This document shows positions 43,907 to 55,763 of a stretch of 64,000 bases of DNA, piece after piece. The notes under the pieces were generated by a model. The model was not told the DNA's origin and did not search any database. It was given only the letters and a program-made list of their open reading frames with translations. The DNA comes from Portunus trituberculatus. Lineage: Eukaryota > Arthropoda > Malacostraca > Decapoda > Portunidae. The stretch's first letter is position 1, and each line of letters starts with the position of its first letter. Position numbers and translations under genes: made by a program. Location of the stretch: NCBI RefSeq assembly GCF_017591435.1, contig NC_059259.1, positions 905,575 through 969,574 of the forward strand, in the 5' to 3' direction.

Positions 43907-44315
43907 TGTAGTGGTTAGCACACTTGACTCACAATCGAGAGGGCCGGGTTCGAGTCCCAGCACGGCGAGGCAAATGGGCAAGCCTCTTAATGTGTGGCCC
44001 CTGTTCACCTAGTAGTAAATAGGTACGGGATGTAACTCAAAGGGTTGTGGCCTTACTTTCCTGGTGTGTGGAGTGTGTTGTGGTCTCAGTCTTACCCGAA
44101 GATCAGTCTATGAGCTCTGAGCTCGCTCCATAATGGGGAAGACTGGCTGGGTGACCAGCAGGCAACCGAGGTGAATTATACACACACACATCATATGGCC
44201 TCAGTACTACCCAAAGATCGGTCTATGAGCTCTGCGCTCGCTCCGTAATGGGGAAGACTGGCTGGGTGACCAGCAGATGACCAAGGTGAATTACACACAC
44301 GCACACACACACCAA
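43904..44315 (+). mobile_element. tRNA-like SINE, family T, with internal tandem duplication
   Basis: Has an A-box TAGTGTAGTGG (43904-43914) and a B-box GGTTCGAGTCC (43947-43957). The anticodon arm folds as CTTGA/TCGAG around a 7-base loop with CAC, which suggests a tRNA-Val source. The 5' acceptor strand is missing, so it is not a tRNA gene. The 3' body from CTCAGT.TTACCC to GGTGAATTA.ACACAC occurs twice in tandem (about 44088-44197 and 44200-44310). A 58-bp remnant lies at 55293-55350. Confidence 0.85.
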
Positions 44316-44329
44316 CAAACAAAAACTAA

Positions 44330-44518
44330 CAAAAGATATTTGTTTAAACGATGAGAAGAAATACAGTTTCCCTTACCGTAGTGGAACACACTGAATATTG
44401 ATGTTGTAGATGCGGTGTGTATCAACCAGATGAAAGAGATATGACAAGTGTGGACCAGGAGGCAGGAGACAGAGAGCTTAGCTCGGGTCCTGTAAGACAC
44501 AAATAGGTAAATAGAGTA
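44330..44518 (+). mobile_element. Family-2 3'-end fragment
   Basis: Matches the end of element H (32935-33130): ATACAGTTTCC, ATCAACCAGATGAAAGAG, AGACAGAGAGCTTAGCTC and CACAAATAGGTAAATA. Confidence 0.8.
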
Positions 44519-44589
44519 AAAGAAAGCAAACACATGTGTTATAATGCTATATGTACAAGAGCTAAAAAGTCTTTTTTCTTATGCAAGAG

Positions 44590-44985
44590 GGTAAGCTGCC
44601 AAGGGCAACAAAATATTAGAAAAAAAGGTCCACTGGAATTGCAGCTTTCCTAAAAGATTTCAAAGAATTACCCAAAAGCCAGGGACAAATGTCTTGACAC
44701 CTCTCTTTTAAAAGAAGTTAAGTCGTAGGAAGATGGAAATACAGATGCAGGAAGGGAGTTCCAGAGTTTATCAGTGATAGATATGAATGATTGAGAGTAA
44801 TGGTTAACTCTTGTATTAGAGGGTTAGACAGAATAAGGATGAGAGGAAGAAGAAAGCATTTTGCAGTGAGGCTGCAGGAGGAGGGGAGGCATGCAGTTAG
44901 CAAGATCAATAGAACAGTTAGCATGAAAATAGCAATAAAAGATAGAAAGGGATGCAACATTTCGGTGGTGAGACAGTCAGTCAGA
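44590..44985 (-). mobile_element. Element B family 3' fragment, carries the empty LTR site
   Basis: The minus strand matches the C-terminal coding end and 3' UTR of element B (compare 5760-5820, 6047-6190 and 6876-7000). At plus 44803-44816 it reads the uninterrupted form of the site that the solo LTR occupies at 6191-6875, with one AAGA. It has a separate deletion in the region corresponding to the SINE site. Confidence 0.87.
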
Positions 44986-45223
44986 GGAGGGTATGCAACA
45001 TGGAAAAAATTAAGGAAGCAAAGGAATGAAGCCAACAGGAAGCAGTATAAAGAGGCACGGAGTGAATACATTAGGACAAGAAGAAAAGAGGAGAGATACT
45101 TTGAAAAGGATGTCGTGAATAACTGTGAAAAGGAACCCAAGCTTTTTTATAAGTATACAAATGGAAAAATGACAAACAGAAAGACCATCACTAAGTCGGG
45201 TTCGCGGGTAGGTGGGGGCCCAT
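44986..45223 (+). mobile_element. Family-2 linker fragment
   Basis: In-frame piece with TWKKLRKQRNEANRKQY, ARSEYIRTRRKEERYFEKDV and EPKLFYKYTNGKM, the endonuclease-RT linker of a family-2 element, ending near 45195; the remaining 28 bp before element K are unassigned. Confidence 0.75.
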
Positions 45224-47569
45224 CATCCACCACCTAGTGTTTGTTGCTTCACTCAGGTAACAAACATGATGTGTACCTTAAATAGTTTATAGTATATCTG
45301 TAAGCTATTTTCACGCTGGGTGGTAACCTTACAACCAACCCCACCCTGTGGGTGGTTGGCCTCTCCCAGGGTGTGAGGTCATAAAACTTTGCCCGAGCTA
45401 TTCTCTACATTCCTCCTTCTTTTCTCTATTTTCTATTTCATAGGAGTGGGTTTGCAGAGATTCCACAGTCGTGCATCCGACCTTCAGTCTCTGTGCCACT
45501 TCTCCTCCCTCTGGTTGATGCGACCCAGAACTTTTTTTTTTTTTTTTTTCTTCTTTCCTTTCTTTCTCGCAATCCCACGTTGTGTAGGCAGGACAAAGGG
45601 ATGAATGGTGGCAGCGATTTTTTCCTTCTTTTCTTTTGCCACTGCTACTGTCAGGTCCCCCATGTAATTGGCGACCTGGGGTATACCATAATAATTGCCT
45701 TGCCTGGTGTTGCGGCTCCTCCAGGTGGACCTTTTATTCCGCTGTGTTTTCTTTTTATGGAGTTTCATTTTTATTTAATTTTCCTCATTACCCTTAGTGG
45801 TGATGTTCACCCTAATCCCGGTCCTCGTAATAACTGTTGTAAGGCCTTATACATTAATATTCGGGGCCTAAAGGCCAACTTGCAAGACGTTGCAGTTGCG
45901 TCCTCAAATATGATATAATTTTTGTTCAGAGACTCTTGTTTCGAGCTTCAGGCATGTTTCTGAGATTCTGATTCCTAATTTCAAGAGGCCTCTTCTTCTG
46001 AGGCGTGATTCTATCCCTAGAGCTCGGGGGATGTGTATATACTTACGTCCAGCATGCAGCGCTTCACGCATTACCAAATTTGAGTGTGGCTGTCATGAAA
46101 TGATGCTGGTTAAAATTTGCAGTCGTTTTAATAACTACTATATCTTCTCTGTATATAGAAATCCCGATCTTGATGATTCTATTTATGACTGTTTGCTAAA
46201 TTCTATGGCATCTATTCAAGAATCAGACCCTAAAGCTTCCTTTGTTTTTGTTGGTGATGTTAATGCACATCATCAGGATTGGTTGAACTCCGTTTCTCAA
46301 ACAAATCAACATGGTCGGGCTGCTCTAGATTTTAGTAACCTCACCGGTTGTGAGCAGATCGTTCATAGCCCAACTCACGTCTCGGGTAATTGCCTTGATC
46401 TTCTTTTACAGACGCCCCTCTGCAGTAACTTTGCAGGTCGTCCCTCCCCTTGGTAGCACAGACCACTCTGGCTTGTCTTTCAATATTCAAACTTCATTTC
46501 CTATTCCGGACGAGCCAATATCGCGGAAAGTATTTCTAAAGTCACGAGCCAATTGGACTGGTGTCATTGCCGATTTTAACAACATTGTATGGCGGGAAAT
46601 TTTACATTCTGATAGTCCAATTGATTCCCTTAACAGTGTTTTACTTAACATTAGTGAAAGAAGAATTCCTTCTAAAATAATTCGAAGTCGTCGCAAGGAC
46701 AGTGCCTGGTTTAATGATGACTGCAGGCGTGCTCAGCGTGGAAAACAGGTTGCTTATTGTGAATGGTCCCGACTGCGTTCACCTGAATCATGGGAAAATT
46801 ACGTTCGTCTGCGTTTATTTGCCCAACGTACATATTCTAGCGCACAGGATGAGTACAATGAACACCTTAAAATGTTCTGATTGGCACCTCCCAACCACAC
46901 TCATGGTGGTCAGCTTTAAAGCAATCACTCTTTGGTGTGGACTCAAGTTTACCTCCTCTGTCATGTACTGACGGTTCAATCTGCCATAATTCTAAGGACA
47001 AAGCCAATCTTTTAGCTTCCGTTTTAACTCGAAACAAAGTGATGAAGAGTTTGATCTGCCGTCTTGTCCCCAGGACATTAAATTACACTCCATTGCCTTT
47101 AAGTCCTCCGAAATCTTAAGATATCTTAATGAGTTAGACTCATTCGGGGGTTGTGATCCTTTGGGTTTTCTGCCTCTTTTTTACAAAAAGATTGCTTCTC
47201 CTCTCGCTCCAAAATTGGCAGTTATTTTTAGAGCTCTTTTCGTAAGGGTTCTTTTCCGGTATGCTGGCGTACTGCAAATGTTACCCCTATTCCAAAGGGA
47301 TCTTCATCCTCCATTCACCCCGGTGACTATAGACCCATTTCCATAACCCCGGTGTTATCTAAGATTTTTGAGCGCCTGCTGGCCAAGCGTCTCAATCGTT
47401 TTTTAGATATTAATAATTTGTTGCCATCTAGTCAGTTTGGTTTTAGAAAAGGTCTCAGTACTTCTGATGCTCTCGTTTGCATAACGCACGACATGCAAGC
47501 TGCCCTTGATGCTGGTCATGAATCTAGAGTAATTTCACTTGATTTTAGTTCTGCATTTGATCGTGTTAA
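45224..47569 (+). mobile_element. Element K copy 1, cut at the duplication junction
   Basis: Aligns with 55351-57705. It carries a 5' UTR with TGTGGGTGGTTGGC, ORF2 with a 2A-like motif, endonuclease and the first RT blocks, and stops at LDFSSAFDRV where the tandem unit ends. Several one-base homopolymer differences from copy 2 are present (for example AAATGTTCTG against AAAAATGTTCTG). Confidence 0.92.
45799..45825 (+). other. 2A-like motif (GDVHPNPGP) in K copy 1
   Basis: In the frame that leads into the endonuclease of element K the residues LITLSGDVHPNPGP occur. NPGP after a GDV motif and a hydrophobic run is the signature of 2A/StopGo peptides, known at the N-terminus of several non-LTR retrotransposon ORF2 proteins. 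The usual Glu after DV is His here, so activity is uncertain. Confidence 0.7.
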
Positions 47570-50147
47570 GCCACACAACACATGGCTGCATCAACATTGT
47601 ATTCTTCCTCTCATGAAGGCAGTCAAGTATGGAACTAACACCATCTATCTATCTGTCTATCTATCTACTTGGTGTCTTAATACAAGCAACACTCACAAAA
47701 GTTACTCAGCATCTAACACATCAATCAAGTGAGTAAGAAATCATCCAGCTGTCAACATCACACCTTTCCTCTCACCACACCAATCACTAACTAAGCTCCT
47801 CTCTCTGCCTGTCAATCTCTCTGAAGCCTCCACCAAACCACTCACTACTCACATCCCAACACTCATCCTGCAGGTGGGAGTCAGCCTGGGGGAGGAGAGT
47901 TGCAGCAGCATTCAGCCTCACCAAGGTGTGGGCAGTGCAGGAACAGCAGGACACTGGCGGTACACACATTCAAGGCATGGTGGCAATGGTGGTGCCTTTC
48001 CCTCCTCCTTGCACTAAGTCTGGGGAACAGCAAGTGATGTTAGGTGAGGTCTGATTCTGTGGTGTCCCTTTCCTTCCCTGCAGTCAGTCTGAGAACAGCA
48101 AGTGATGTTAGGTGAGGTCTGATTCTGTGGTTTCCCTTTCCTTCCTTGCACTAAGTCTGGGGAACAGTAAAGTGATGTTAGGTGAGGTCTGACTGTATGG
48201 TTTCTTTCTCTTCCTTGCACTGTCTGACATAAAAGTTAGAAGGTTATGTTAGACTTGCAGGAACTTCAAATAATTATTACAGTTAAGGATAAAACCAGTG
48301 ATATCTATGCATTGTGAAACTGCATCCACACCATTTGTCATTCCTCTCATATCACTGGTAAATAAAAGTTTCATACTAAAACTACACGCACAGAAATACA
48401 GTGAACTAGTTAATGCACCAAAACCATCACCATTCTACCATCAATTCACTAAAACTTGCAATAAAAACTGCAAGTCCAAATATACAAAGAAATACTAAAA
48501 GCAGCAGCAGCTCACCTTGCAACACCTGCACACATGGCTTGACAAGTTGACAGGAAAAATAAATAAATAAAAGCAAAATTATAAGATACAATAATATACA
48601 ATGAAAGAAAAGAAGCAACAATACACAACCACCTAATGACACAACAGCACATCCACACTCCACCTTTCACCGGGAGAGCCACACCTGTAGCAGTGGTGTG
48701 AGCAGTGCTGACATTTGCTGCACAGCAGGAGACCCACACTGACGAGGCCAGTGGAGCGTGCCGAGGAGGCCAGACCAGACACTGCTGCACCGAGGCACCA
48801 GGAGCAGTGTGTTGCAGTGAAAAGGACTGCCAGGAAGGTCACCAACACAAAGAGCCCGTCTGAGTAATTTAGGTGATGAGAAGAAAGCATTGACCGGCAG
48901 GCTTGGACCAGAAGAGAGGTGAGTGATATGCCTCATCCTTCACCAAGTCCTCCCTTGCTGCTCACTTTGTGTTAGACAATCCCAGTCTGCAAAAAAGGGA
49001 TGAAGTTGATGAGCAAGGCAGAGAGGAGCAGGATGCTGTAGCAGGAAAGAAATGGGAAGGAGGTGGTTCTATAAAGTTGATGAGCAAGGCAGAGAGGAGC
49101 AGGACGCTGTAGCAGGAAAGAAACGAGAAGGTGGTGGTTCTCTAACAGTGGTTGATGAAAGGAACAGACTGAGTAATGATGAAGGTGTATGCTGAGTCAA
49201 TAGGGAGCTTTATCAGATGAGACAAATTGGTGGCTGGGGCTGATAGGTGGAATGAGGTAGTTTGCAGCTTCCTTCAATTTCTTATACTGTTAAGTAGAGC
49301 AAAGGGGACACCAATGATGGCAGCCACACAATGCACAGCAGAAAGGAAAGAGGGAAAAAGGCCAGGGTGTTCTGGTGAAAGTAACCACGCTGGGCCAAAT
49401 GCATGAAGTGGTGAGTGTCTCAGTGTCTTAGTGCACAAAGCCACCAAGCACTCACCTCACCTCACCACCTGGTCTGCCCGTCACCACCACACAACAGAGG
49501 GACTTGATAAACCTTCACAGCAACTCTTTCCTCTCTTAACTATAAGTTGTTTTCTCCTTACACTATTCATTTAGTCATTTCAGCCTCCAGCCCCACCAAA
49601 TAAACCTAACCTAAGCTAACCCTGTCTCTGGAGTGTTGTGTTGATGCTCAACATTATCAACAAGAGTCAACAACAGCTGGCCATGTGGGGAAGAAAAAAT
49701 AAATAAACAAATAAAAAAAACAAATAAAATAAAAAAACTAAATGTGAGGTATGTCCATTTGAGTAAAGAGTGGCAGCACAACAAGTGGCCTCGTGGTGTC
49801 ATGAGTCACTGCCAAGGACTTACAGGAACCACCAACTCACCAGGGATTTCAATGACGTGTCAACACAATGGATAATACAAAAAAATGTCTAACAAATGAT
49901 CCCTTTAAAACAGCCTTGTGTAAACTGAGTGCAGGCCAAGCTGAGACCAACACTACCTGCAGCGGGGCACACTTCCTGACTCACCCATCACACAGCAGCT
50001 GGGCAGGCTCCTCAGGCCACAGGAAGCCTCACTCAGTCTGCCTGGTGCCTGCCACTCTGTCACCATTAAGGCCACACCAGCTTAGGGAGGGAATGAACTG
50101 TGCCATGGCTTACTTGTCTCATAATAACAATAATGGTAATAGTTAGC

Positions 50148-50190
<43 letters not shown>

Positions 50191-50497
50191 GTAATGATGA
50201 TTATAAAATATATGTTGTAATAATGAAGGAGTCAAACACAATAAACAAATCCATAATAGTAACACATGGATGAAAAGACAAATGAACTTAGAGGAAAGGG
50301 AAAAGGAGAAAGTGCTAAGAAGTGAAGATACGGAAAAAAAAAAAAAAAAAAAAATGAGAAAAGGACAGAGATAGAGAAGAAGAATTTTTACTGGAGGGAT
50401 CTGGATATGAGACTATGGAAGTGGTACCTTGGATATGAGACTAAGGAAGTGGTACCTAAGGAAAACAGAGGAGGTCGTGGAGGAGGCAATAAATTAA

Positions 50498-51571
50498 GGG
50501 GACCATCCGGTGGCCATGGTATCAAAAAATCTGAAAAAGATTGAAAATCCCCAAAACACCATCAGAGCATCCCCAAACATATGGCAACATAGTGATGGAG
50601 TAAAATTTAAAACATATGGGTATAACTTTAAAATACACAGTTATCTCTGTACAAAATGATGATAATAAGAAAAAGCACGGAAAGTGGTTTCTTTGGTAAG
50701 GAAAGGTGAGAACTCAGCCACAGGAAATCATTTTCATTTCAGCATCCATGTGACTGTGATGGAGGGAGGATCTATTGAGTATCTTGCCCGTTGTTTCACA
50801 CTTGCAAGCCATAATCCAGCCTATTTTACCTGCCTTTTTGTCTTACAATGTCTAAACAAACGGTGCAAGTGGAAATTACAAGTTGTAATGACCATGCATG
50901 GATGGGAGACACCCTCGCCTTGGTGACTAATAACTACAATCATTATAGGGGCCAGGTCATATGAGTCGTACAGAATATTCTAAACATCCCTAAAAGGATA
51001 GATATAATGCACATGGTGGTGTATGAACACCAAATATCCAACCCAAATAAATGTACAGGGTCACAGAAGAAGAAAATGACATCTGTTTTTTTTTTTTTTT
51101 TTTTTTTTTTTTGCCTTTTTTCCCAGTTTCCACTTCTTATCATTCAAATCGAATCTTCTCCAACATTTCTCAACAGATTTTCAATTTTGAGGTGTCATTT
51201 TGAAGCTCAATGAAGTTGCTACATTTTCACCTCATAGAATTTGGCATTCTTTTTTAAGTGCCGCAATATAATTCTATATAAAAAAAAAAATTGAAAAAAA
51301 ATCATAATGGCCATCAAAATAAAAAAAAAATCAAAATTCTATGAGGTGAAAAGTTTTGGTATATGACATACTTCATATCCGTACCAGCAAAATTGAAATG
51401 TGTCCTCTAATGACAAATTTTATAGGAAAATACATTTTTTAAAAGATATTTTATTTTCATGTTGTAACTACTAAATAACATTGTGTAATAAATATCTATG
51501 AAGAAAAAAAAAAAAAAAAATTACCCACGTTTTATTTTTTTATTTTTTAAAAACCTCACCGGATGGTTCCC
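50498..51571. mobile_element. TTAA-flanked DNA transposon, copy 2
   Basis: Counterpart of 38808-39973, with TTAA at 50494-50497 and 51572-51575 and the same inverted ends. About 90 bp shorter through many small deletions and one replaced stretch (50601-50660). Confidence 0.86.
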
Positions 51572-52979
51572 TTAAAAGTGACTTATGCTAACATAGATGG
51601 TTTGTTAAGAAGCATATCGGAAGTTCGGGATTATTTGAAGAAGAAAAAGCCGGATGTAATGTGCATCATTGAAACAAAACTGAAAAAAAAAACATCCATG
51701 TCAACTTTAAAGAGGAAGGATATAATACCTGGAGGAGGGACAGGAAGGATATAGGGGGAGGACGAGTGCTAATGATGGTTCATGATAACAATATGTATGG
51801 AGGATGTGCAATATGGTGAGGACAAGGTGGAAGTAATGGGAGTAACAATCAGAACAGAAGATTGGAAAAGAAAAATCATAGTTACATATGTTCCACCGAA
51901 GACTAATACATGGGGATCAGAAGAGCATAAAGATATCTCCAAAGAGAGGCAATAAAGTGTCTGGATAACATAAGAGATAGAAGAATACTCTTAGTTGGAG
52001 ACTTTAACTGTAAATAAATAAACTGGGGAGAGATGGAAGTAATGGACAATGCTGGACAGTGGAGTGAGAAAGTGTTACAGTTGACTATGGTTAATACAAT
52101 GGACCAGTGGGTGGAGGAGTCAACAAGGTACAGGGGGGAAGAAGAACCATCGTTGCTTGACCTAGTCTTCACAAAAAAACCTAACTGAGTCCCCTCCAAT
52201 CATACAATACCTCAGTCCAATGGGGAAAAGTGATCATGTGACATTAGAGATGCAAATGCAGGAGGAAGACGAGATAAGTTACAGAGAGGACTATAAAGGA
52301 GAGAATAAATTATGCAAGAGCGGATTTTGAAAAACTAAGGAGTTATTTTGCTGATATTCATTGGAGTAATATTATGTGCAGGAAGACTGTACAAAAGAAA
52401 TATGATATATTCTTACAAAAATACTTTGAAGGAGTAAAAAGTTTGTTCCTGTTTATAGAGTTCAGAAAAAATATATGCCTGGTACAATGCTAGATCCATA
52501 CAAGCAAAAAGGCAAAAGATAAAGCTGGAAGAAACTCAAAGGAGGAAATGACTAACAGAGCTATACAAAGATACTAGAAATTAATATATTAGAGTAAGGA
52601 GAGAGGAAGAAAGAAACTTGAGAAAAGATAATGATAAAAAAGAAGGATGAATCCAAACTTTCTACAAAGTTTATAAAAGGCAAAACAAAGAATAAGAAAC
52701 AGTTAAAAATAATTAAAGGAAATAGGACACATGAAACACCTGAAGAAATGAGTGAACTTATGAACGAGAGCTTTAAATCAGTATTTAATGAAGATGATGA
52801 TTTCATAGAACCTAATACAACCAAGCATTGCACAAGTAGGATTACAGAAACACTGTGGTGCAAGCAGAGTCAATTGGAAGACTGCTAGAAGGGGTGGACG
52901 TGAGGAAGGCAATGGGGCCAGATGGAGTGTCAAGAGGGACACTGAGTAATGCACAGAACAAATACTGGATGGATGGCAC

Positions 52980-53740
52980 CAATCTTGGGTGTGATCATTG
53001 TTCGCCAGCTGGTTTAATTCACAAGTTGGTCCTGCCTATCGCGCCGAACTGTCGCCCTTGTGGAAGCCCTATTAAAAAAATATATATAATGATATTCATG
53101 CCTACATACCTCACAATATAATTGTTTGGTTATTTATTTATGTATCTGATTGAAAATGACATAAAAATATGCAAATATATGTTCCTAATGGTGCAAAGTA
53201 TGGATGTACCAGTGTCCCATCAAAATATATTTTGCAAGTCTAATAGTACATATATACCTTATCACAAAATTATCAGAGTTTCTGCATAGGATAATGCTCC
53301 ACTCAAAAAAGCGTAGAGCAAATATCACTGAGTAGCATTTATAAAAAAAATTTCGAGTCTGTGCCGAAATAACCTGGCCAACATTACCGAAACCGAATTT
53401 TCCTAACTGAGTCACAACAAGCCTTTTGATCTCAGAAAGTTTCTCAGAGTTGGCACTGTTCATTTTCTAAGTTCATCCTCACTAATATCCATAGTGTTAT
53501 CCATAGTGAAGTAGAATATGAAGATGAGTGACAGAACAATGGTACATGTTAGAAATATAATCATAGAACAAGAAAAAGCAATGTATGAATAAAACAAAAA
53601 TGGAAAGAAAAGGCATTAAAACAGAAAATGAATGTAGAAATGGAGATAAAGAAAAGGTATATATATATAAATATTTCAAGATATGAGAGACATTCAGAAA
53701 GATTATAAAAATTAAACATTTAAGATTAACAAAATGCAGA
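52980..53740. mobile_element. Inverted-repeat transposon, damaged copy 2
   Basis: Matches 41404-42300 from GTTCGCCAGCTGG. The left end (TCTTGGGTGTGATC) no longer shows TCGCGATC, and the last 200 bp are condensed by many deletions. The right terminus and duplication are absent. The minus-strand frame beginning MNSANSEKLSEIKRLVVTQL is kept at 53463 and runs 92 codons to 53185. Confidence 0.7.
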
Positions 53741-55227
53741 AAGCAATAGGACCAGATGGTGTATCGGCTGGGTTAAAAGAATGTAAAGAGCAATTACTGG
53801 ATCCAATTTGGAAATAATTAAACAGCTCAATGATGGAAGGCAAGGTACCACTGGAGTGGAAAAGAGCAAATATAGTCCCAATATACAAAGGAGGAAAAAG
53901 AACAGAGCCACTGAATTACAGACCAGTGTCACTGACTAGTGTTGTGGGAAAGATCTATGAAATTGTTATCAAAGAAAAAGGTTGGAATATCTGGAGGAAA
54001 GGAGCAAGTCATATCGAACAGACAATTTGGGTTCAGGACAGGGCGGTCATGTGTATCAAACTTATTAAGCTTCTACTCCAGAGTTATTGCAGGACTTGAA
54101 AACAGAGATGGATGGGTAGACACAGTATACCTGGACATTAAAAAGGCTTTTGATAAAGTCCCACAGGAAGACTTCTTTGGAAACTAGAGAACATAGGAGG
54201 ACTGTGGAACCTTGCTCGAATGGACAAGAGATTATTTGAAGGATAGAGAAATGAGAACTGTGATCAGAGATACATACTCATCTTGGGGTAAAGTAACTAG
54301 TGGGGTGCCACAAGGGTCAGTGTTAGCCTCATTATGTAAACGACATTCACATTGGGATAAACAGTTATATAAATTTGTTCGCTGATGATGCAAAGTTGCT
54401 AAGAGTTATCAAAACCAGAGAGGACTGTCAGCTGTTGCAGGAAGATTTAAACAAGATCTATGAATGGAGCAAGAAGTGGAAATTGGAGTTTAATGCCAAG
54501 AAATGCCACATAATGGAACTAGAAAGAGTAAGAGAAGACCAGTATGGAACTATTTGATGGGAGAGGAGCAAATAATGAAGACTAAAGAGGAAAATGATCT
54601 TGGAGCTATCATACAAAAAAATCTGAGCCCTGATAAACCCATAAGCAAGATATTTGGACTATCATATAAGATGTTGACTAATATAAGAGTGGCATTTTAT
54701 TACATGGATAAAGATATGATGAAAAAAATAATCACAAGCATGATACACCCAAGGCTGGAATATGCAGCAGTGGTATGGTCTCCGAGTTCTAAAAAAGACA
54801 TAAGAAAACTGGAAAGGATACAGAAGATTGCTACAAAGATGGTGCCGGAATTAAAGGACCTCACATATGAAGAACGACTGAAGGAAATGGGACTGCCAAC
54901 CTTACAAGATAGAAGAGAACGGGGACCTAATAACAATGTATAAGATAGTAAATGATATTGAAAAGATAGACAAAGAAGACCTGGTGCTGTTGATGGAAGA
55001 AGATGGAAGGACAAGAGGACATGAAAAGAAGATCAGGATGAGGCAGTGTGTGAAGGATATTGAAAATACAGTTTTCCACACAGAATGGTGGAAAAATGGA
55101 ATGCATTGGATAATGGAATTGTTGCAGCAATAGTGTGCATAACTTTAAAGAAAAACTAGATAAATGGAGATATGGAGACAAGACACTATGAGCCCTGCTC
55201 GAACCCCTGTACAATACAACTAGGTAA

Positions 55228-55228
<1 letters not shown>

Positions 55229-55284
<56 letters not shown>

Positions 55285-55292
55285 CACACACA
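55229..55292. repeat. (AC)n microsatellite at the end of J2
   Basis: About 64 bp of (AC) with one GC interruption; shorter than in unit 1. Confidence 0.97.
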
Positions 55293-55350
55293 TAGTGTAG
55301 TGGTTAGCACACTTGACTCACAATCGAGAGGGCCGGGTTCGAGTCCCAGC
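55293..55350 (+). mobile_element. Truncated tRNA-like SINE, family T
   Basis: Identical to the first 58 bp of the copy at 43904, with A- and B-boxes, then cut at GTCCCAGC and joined directly to element K. Confidence 0.88.
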
Positions 55351-55763
55351 CATCCACCACCTAGTGTTTGTTGCTTCACTCAGGTAACAAACATGAGGTG
55401 TACCTTAAATAGTTTATAGTATATCTGTAAGCTATTTTCACGCTGGGTGGTAACCTTACAACCAACCCCACCCTGTGGGTGGTTGGCCTCTCCCAGGGTG
55501 TGAGGTCATAAAACTTTGCCCGAGCTATTCTCTACATTCCTCCTTCTTTCTCTCTTTTCTATTTCATAGGAGTGGGTTTGCAGAGATTCCACAGTCGTGC
55601 ATCCGACCTTCAGTCTCTGTGCCACTTCTCCTCCCTCTGGTTGATGCGACCCAGAACTTTTTTTTTTTTTTTTTTTCTTCTTTCCCTTTCTTTCTCGCAA
55701 TCCCACGTTGTGTAGGCAGGACAAAGGGATGAATGGTGGCAGCGATTTTTTCCTTCTTTTCTT

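Larger units (their letters stand above)
35871..47569. repeat. Tandem duplication, unit 1 (11.7 kb)
   Basis: From GCCACACAACACATGGCTGC at 35871 the sequence repeats from 47570 at an offset of 11,699 bp. Unit 1 ends inside the RT of element K at GATCGTGTTAA (47569), where it joins the start of unit 2. In the complete K copy the same place continues TCATAGAGCC. The base triplet TAA is shared by the two breakpoints (35868-35870 and the K sequence). Confidence 0.93.
50370..55228 (+). mobile_element. CR1 family-2 element J2 (unit 2 counterpart of J1)
   Basis: Same structure as J1, with the TTAA element (50498-51571) and a damaged copy of the second insert. The stretch 52850-53000 and again 53740-53830 both contain the KAMGPDGVS block, so part of RT is present twice around the insert. 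Sequence 53740-54000 differs from J1 at many sites although 54001-55200 is nearly identical. FADD is intact (54378-54389). Tail GTACAATACAACTAGGTAAATAC(AC)n. Confidence 0.86.

Noticed and set aside
43904..43975. Possible tRNA gene with A- and B-boxes
   Set aside because: The 5' acceptor strand is missing (replaced by the (AC)n tract) and the sequence continues as a SINE body, so it is a tRNA-derived SINE.
43445..44008. Minus-strand frame of 187 codons
   Set aside because: It passes through (GT)n as Cys-Val repeats and is antisense to a retrotransposon.
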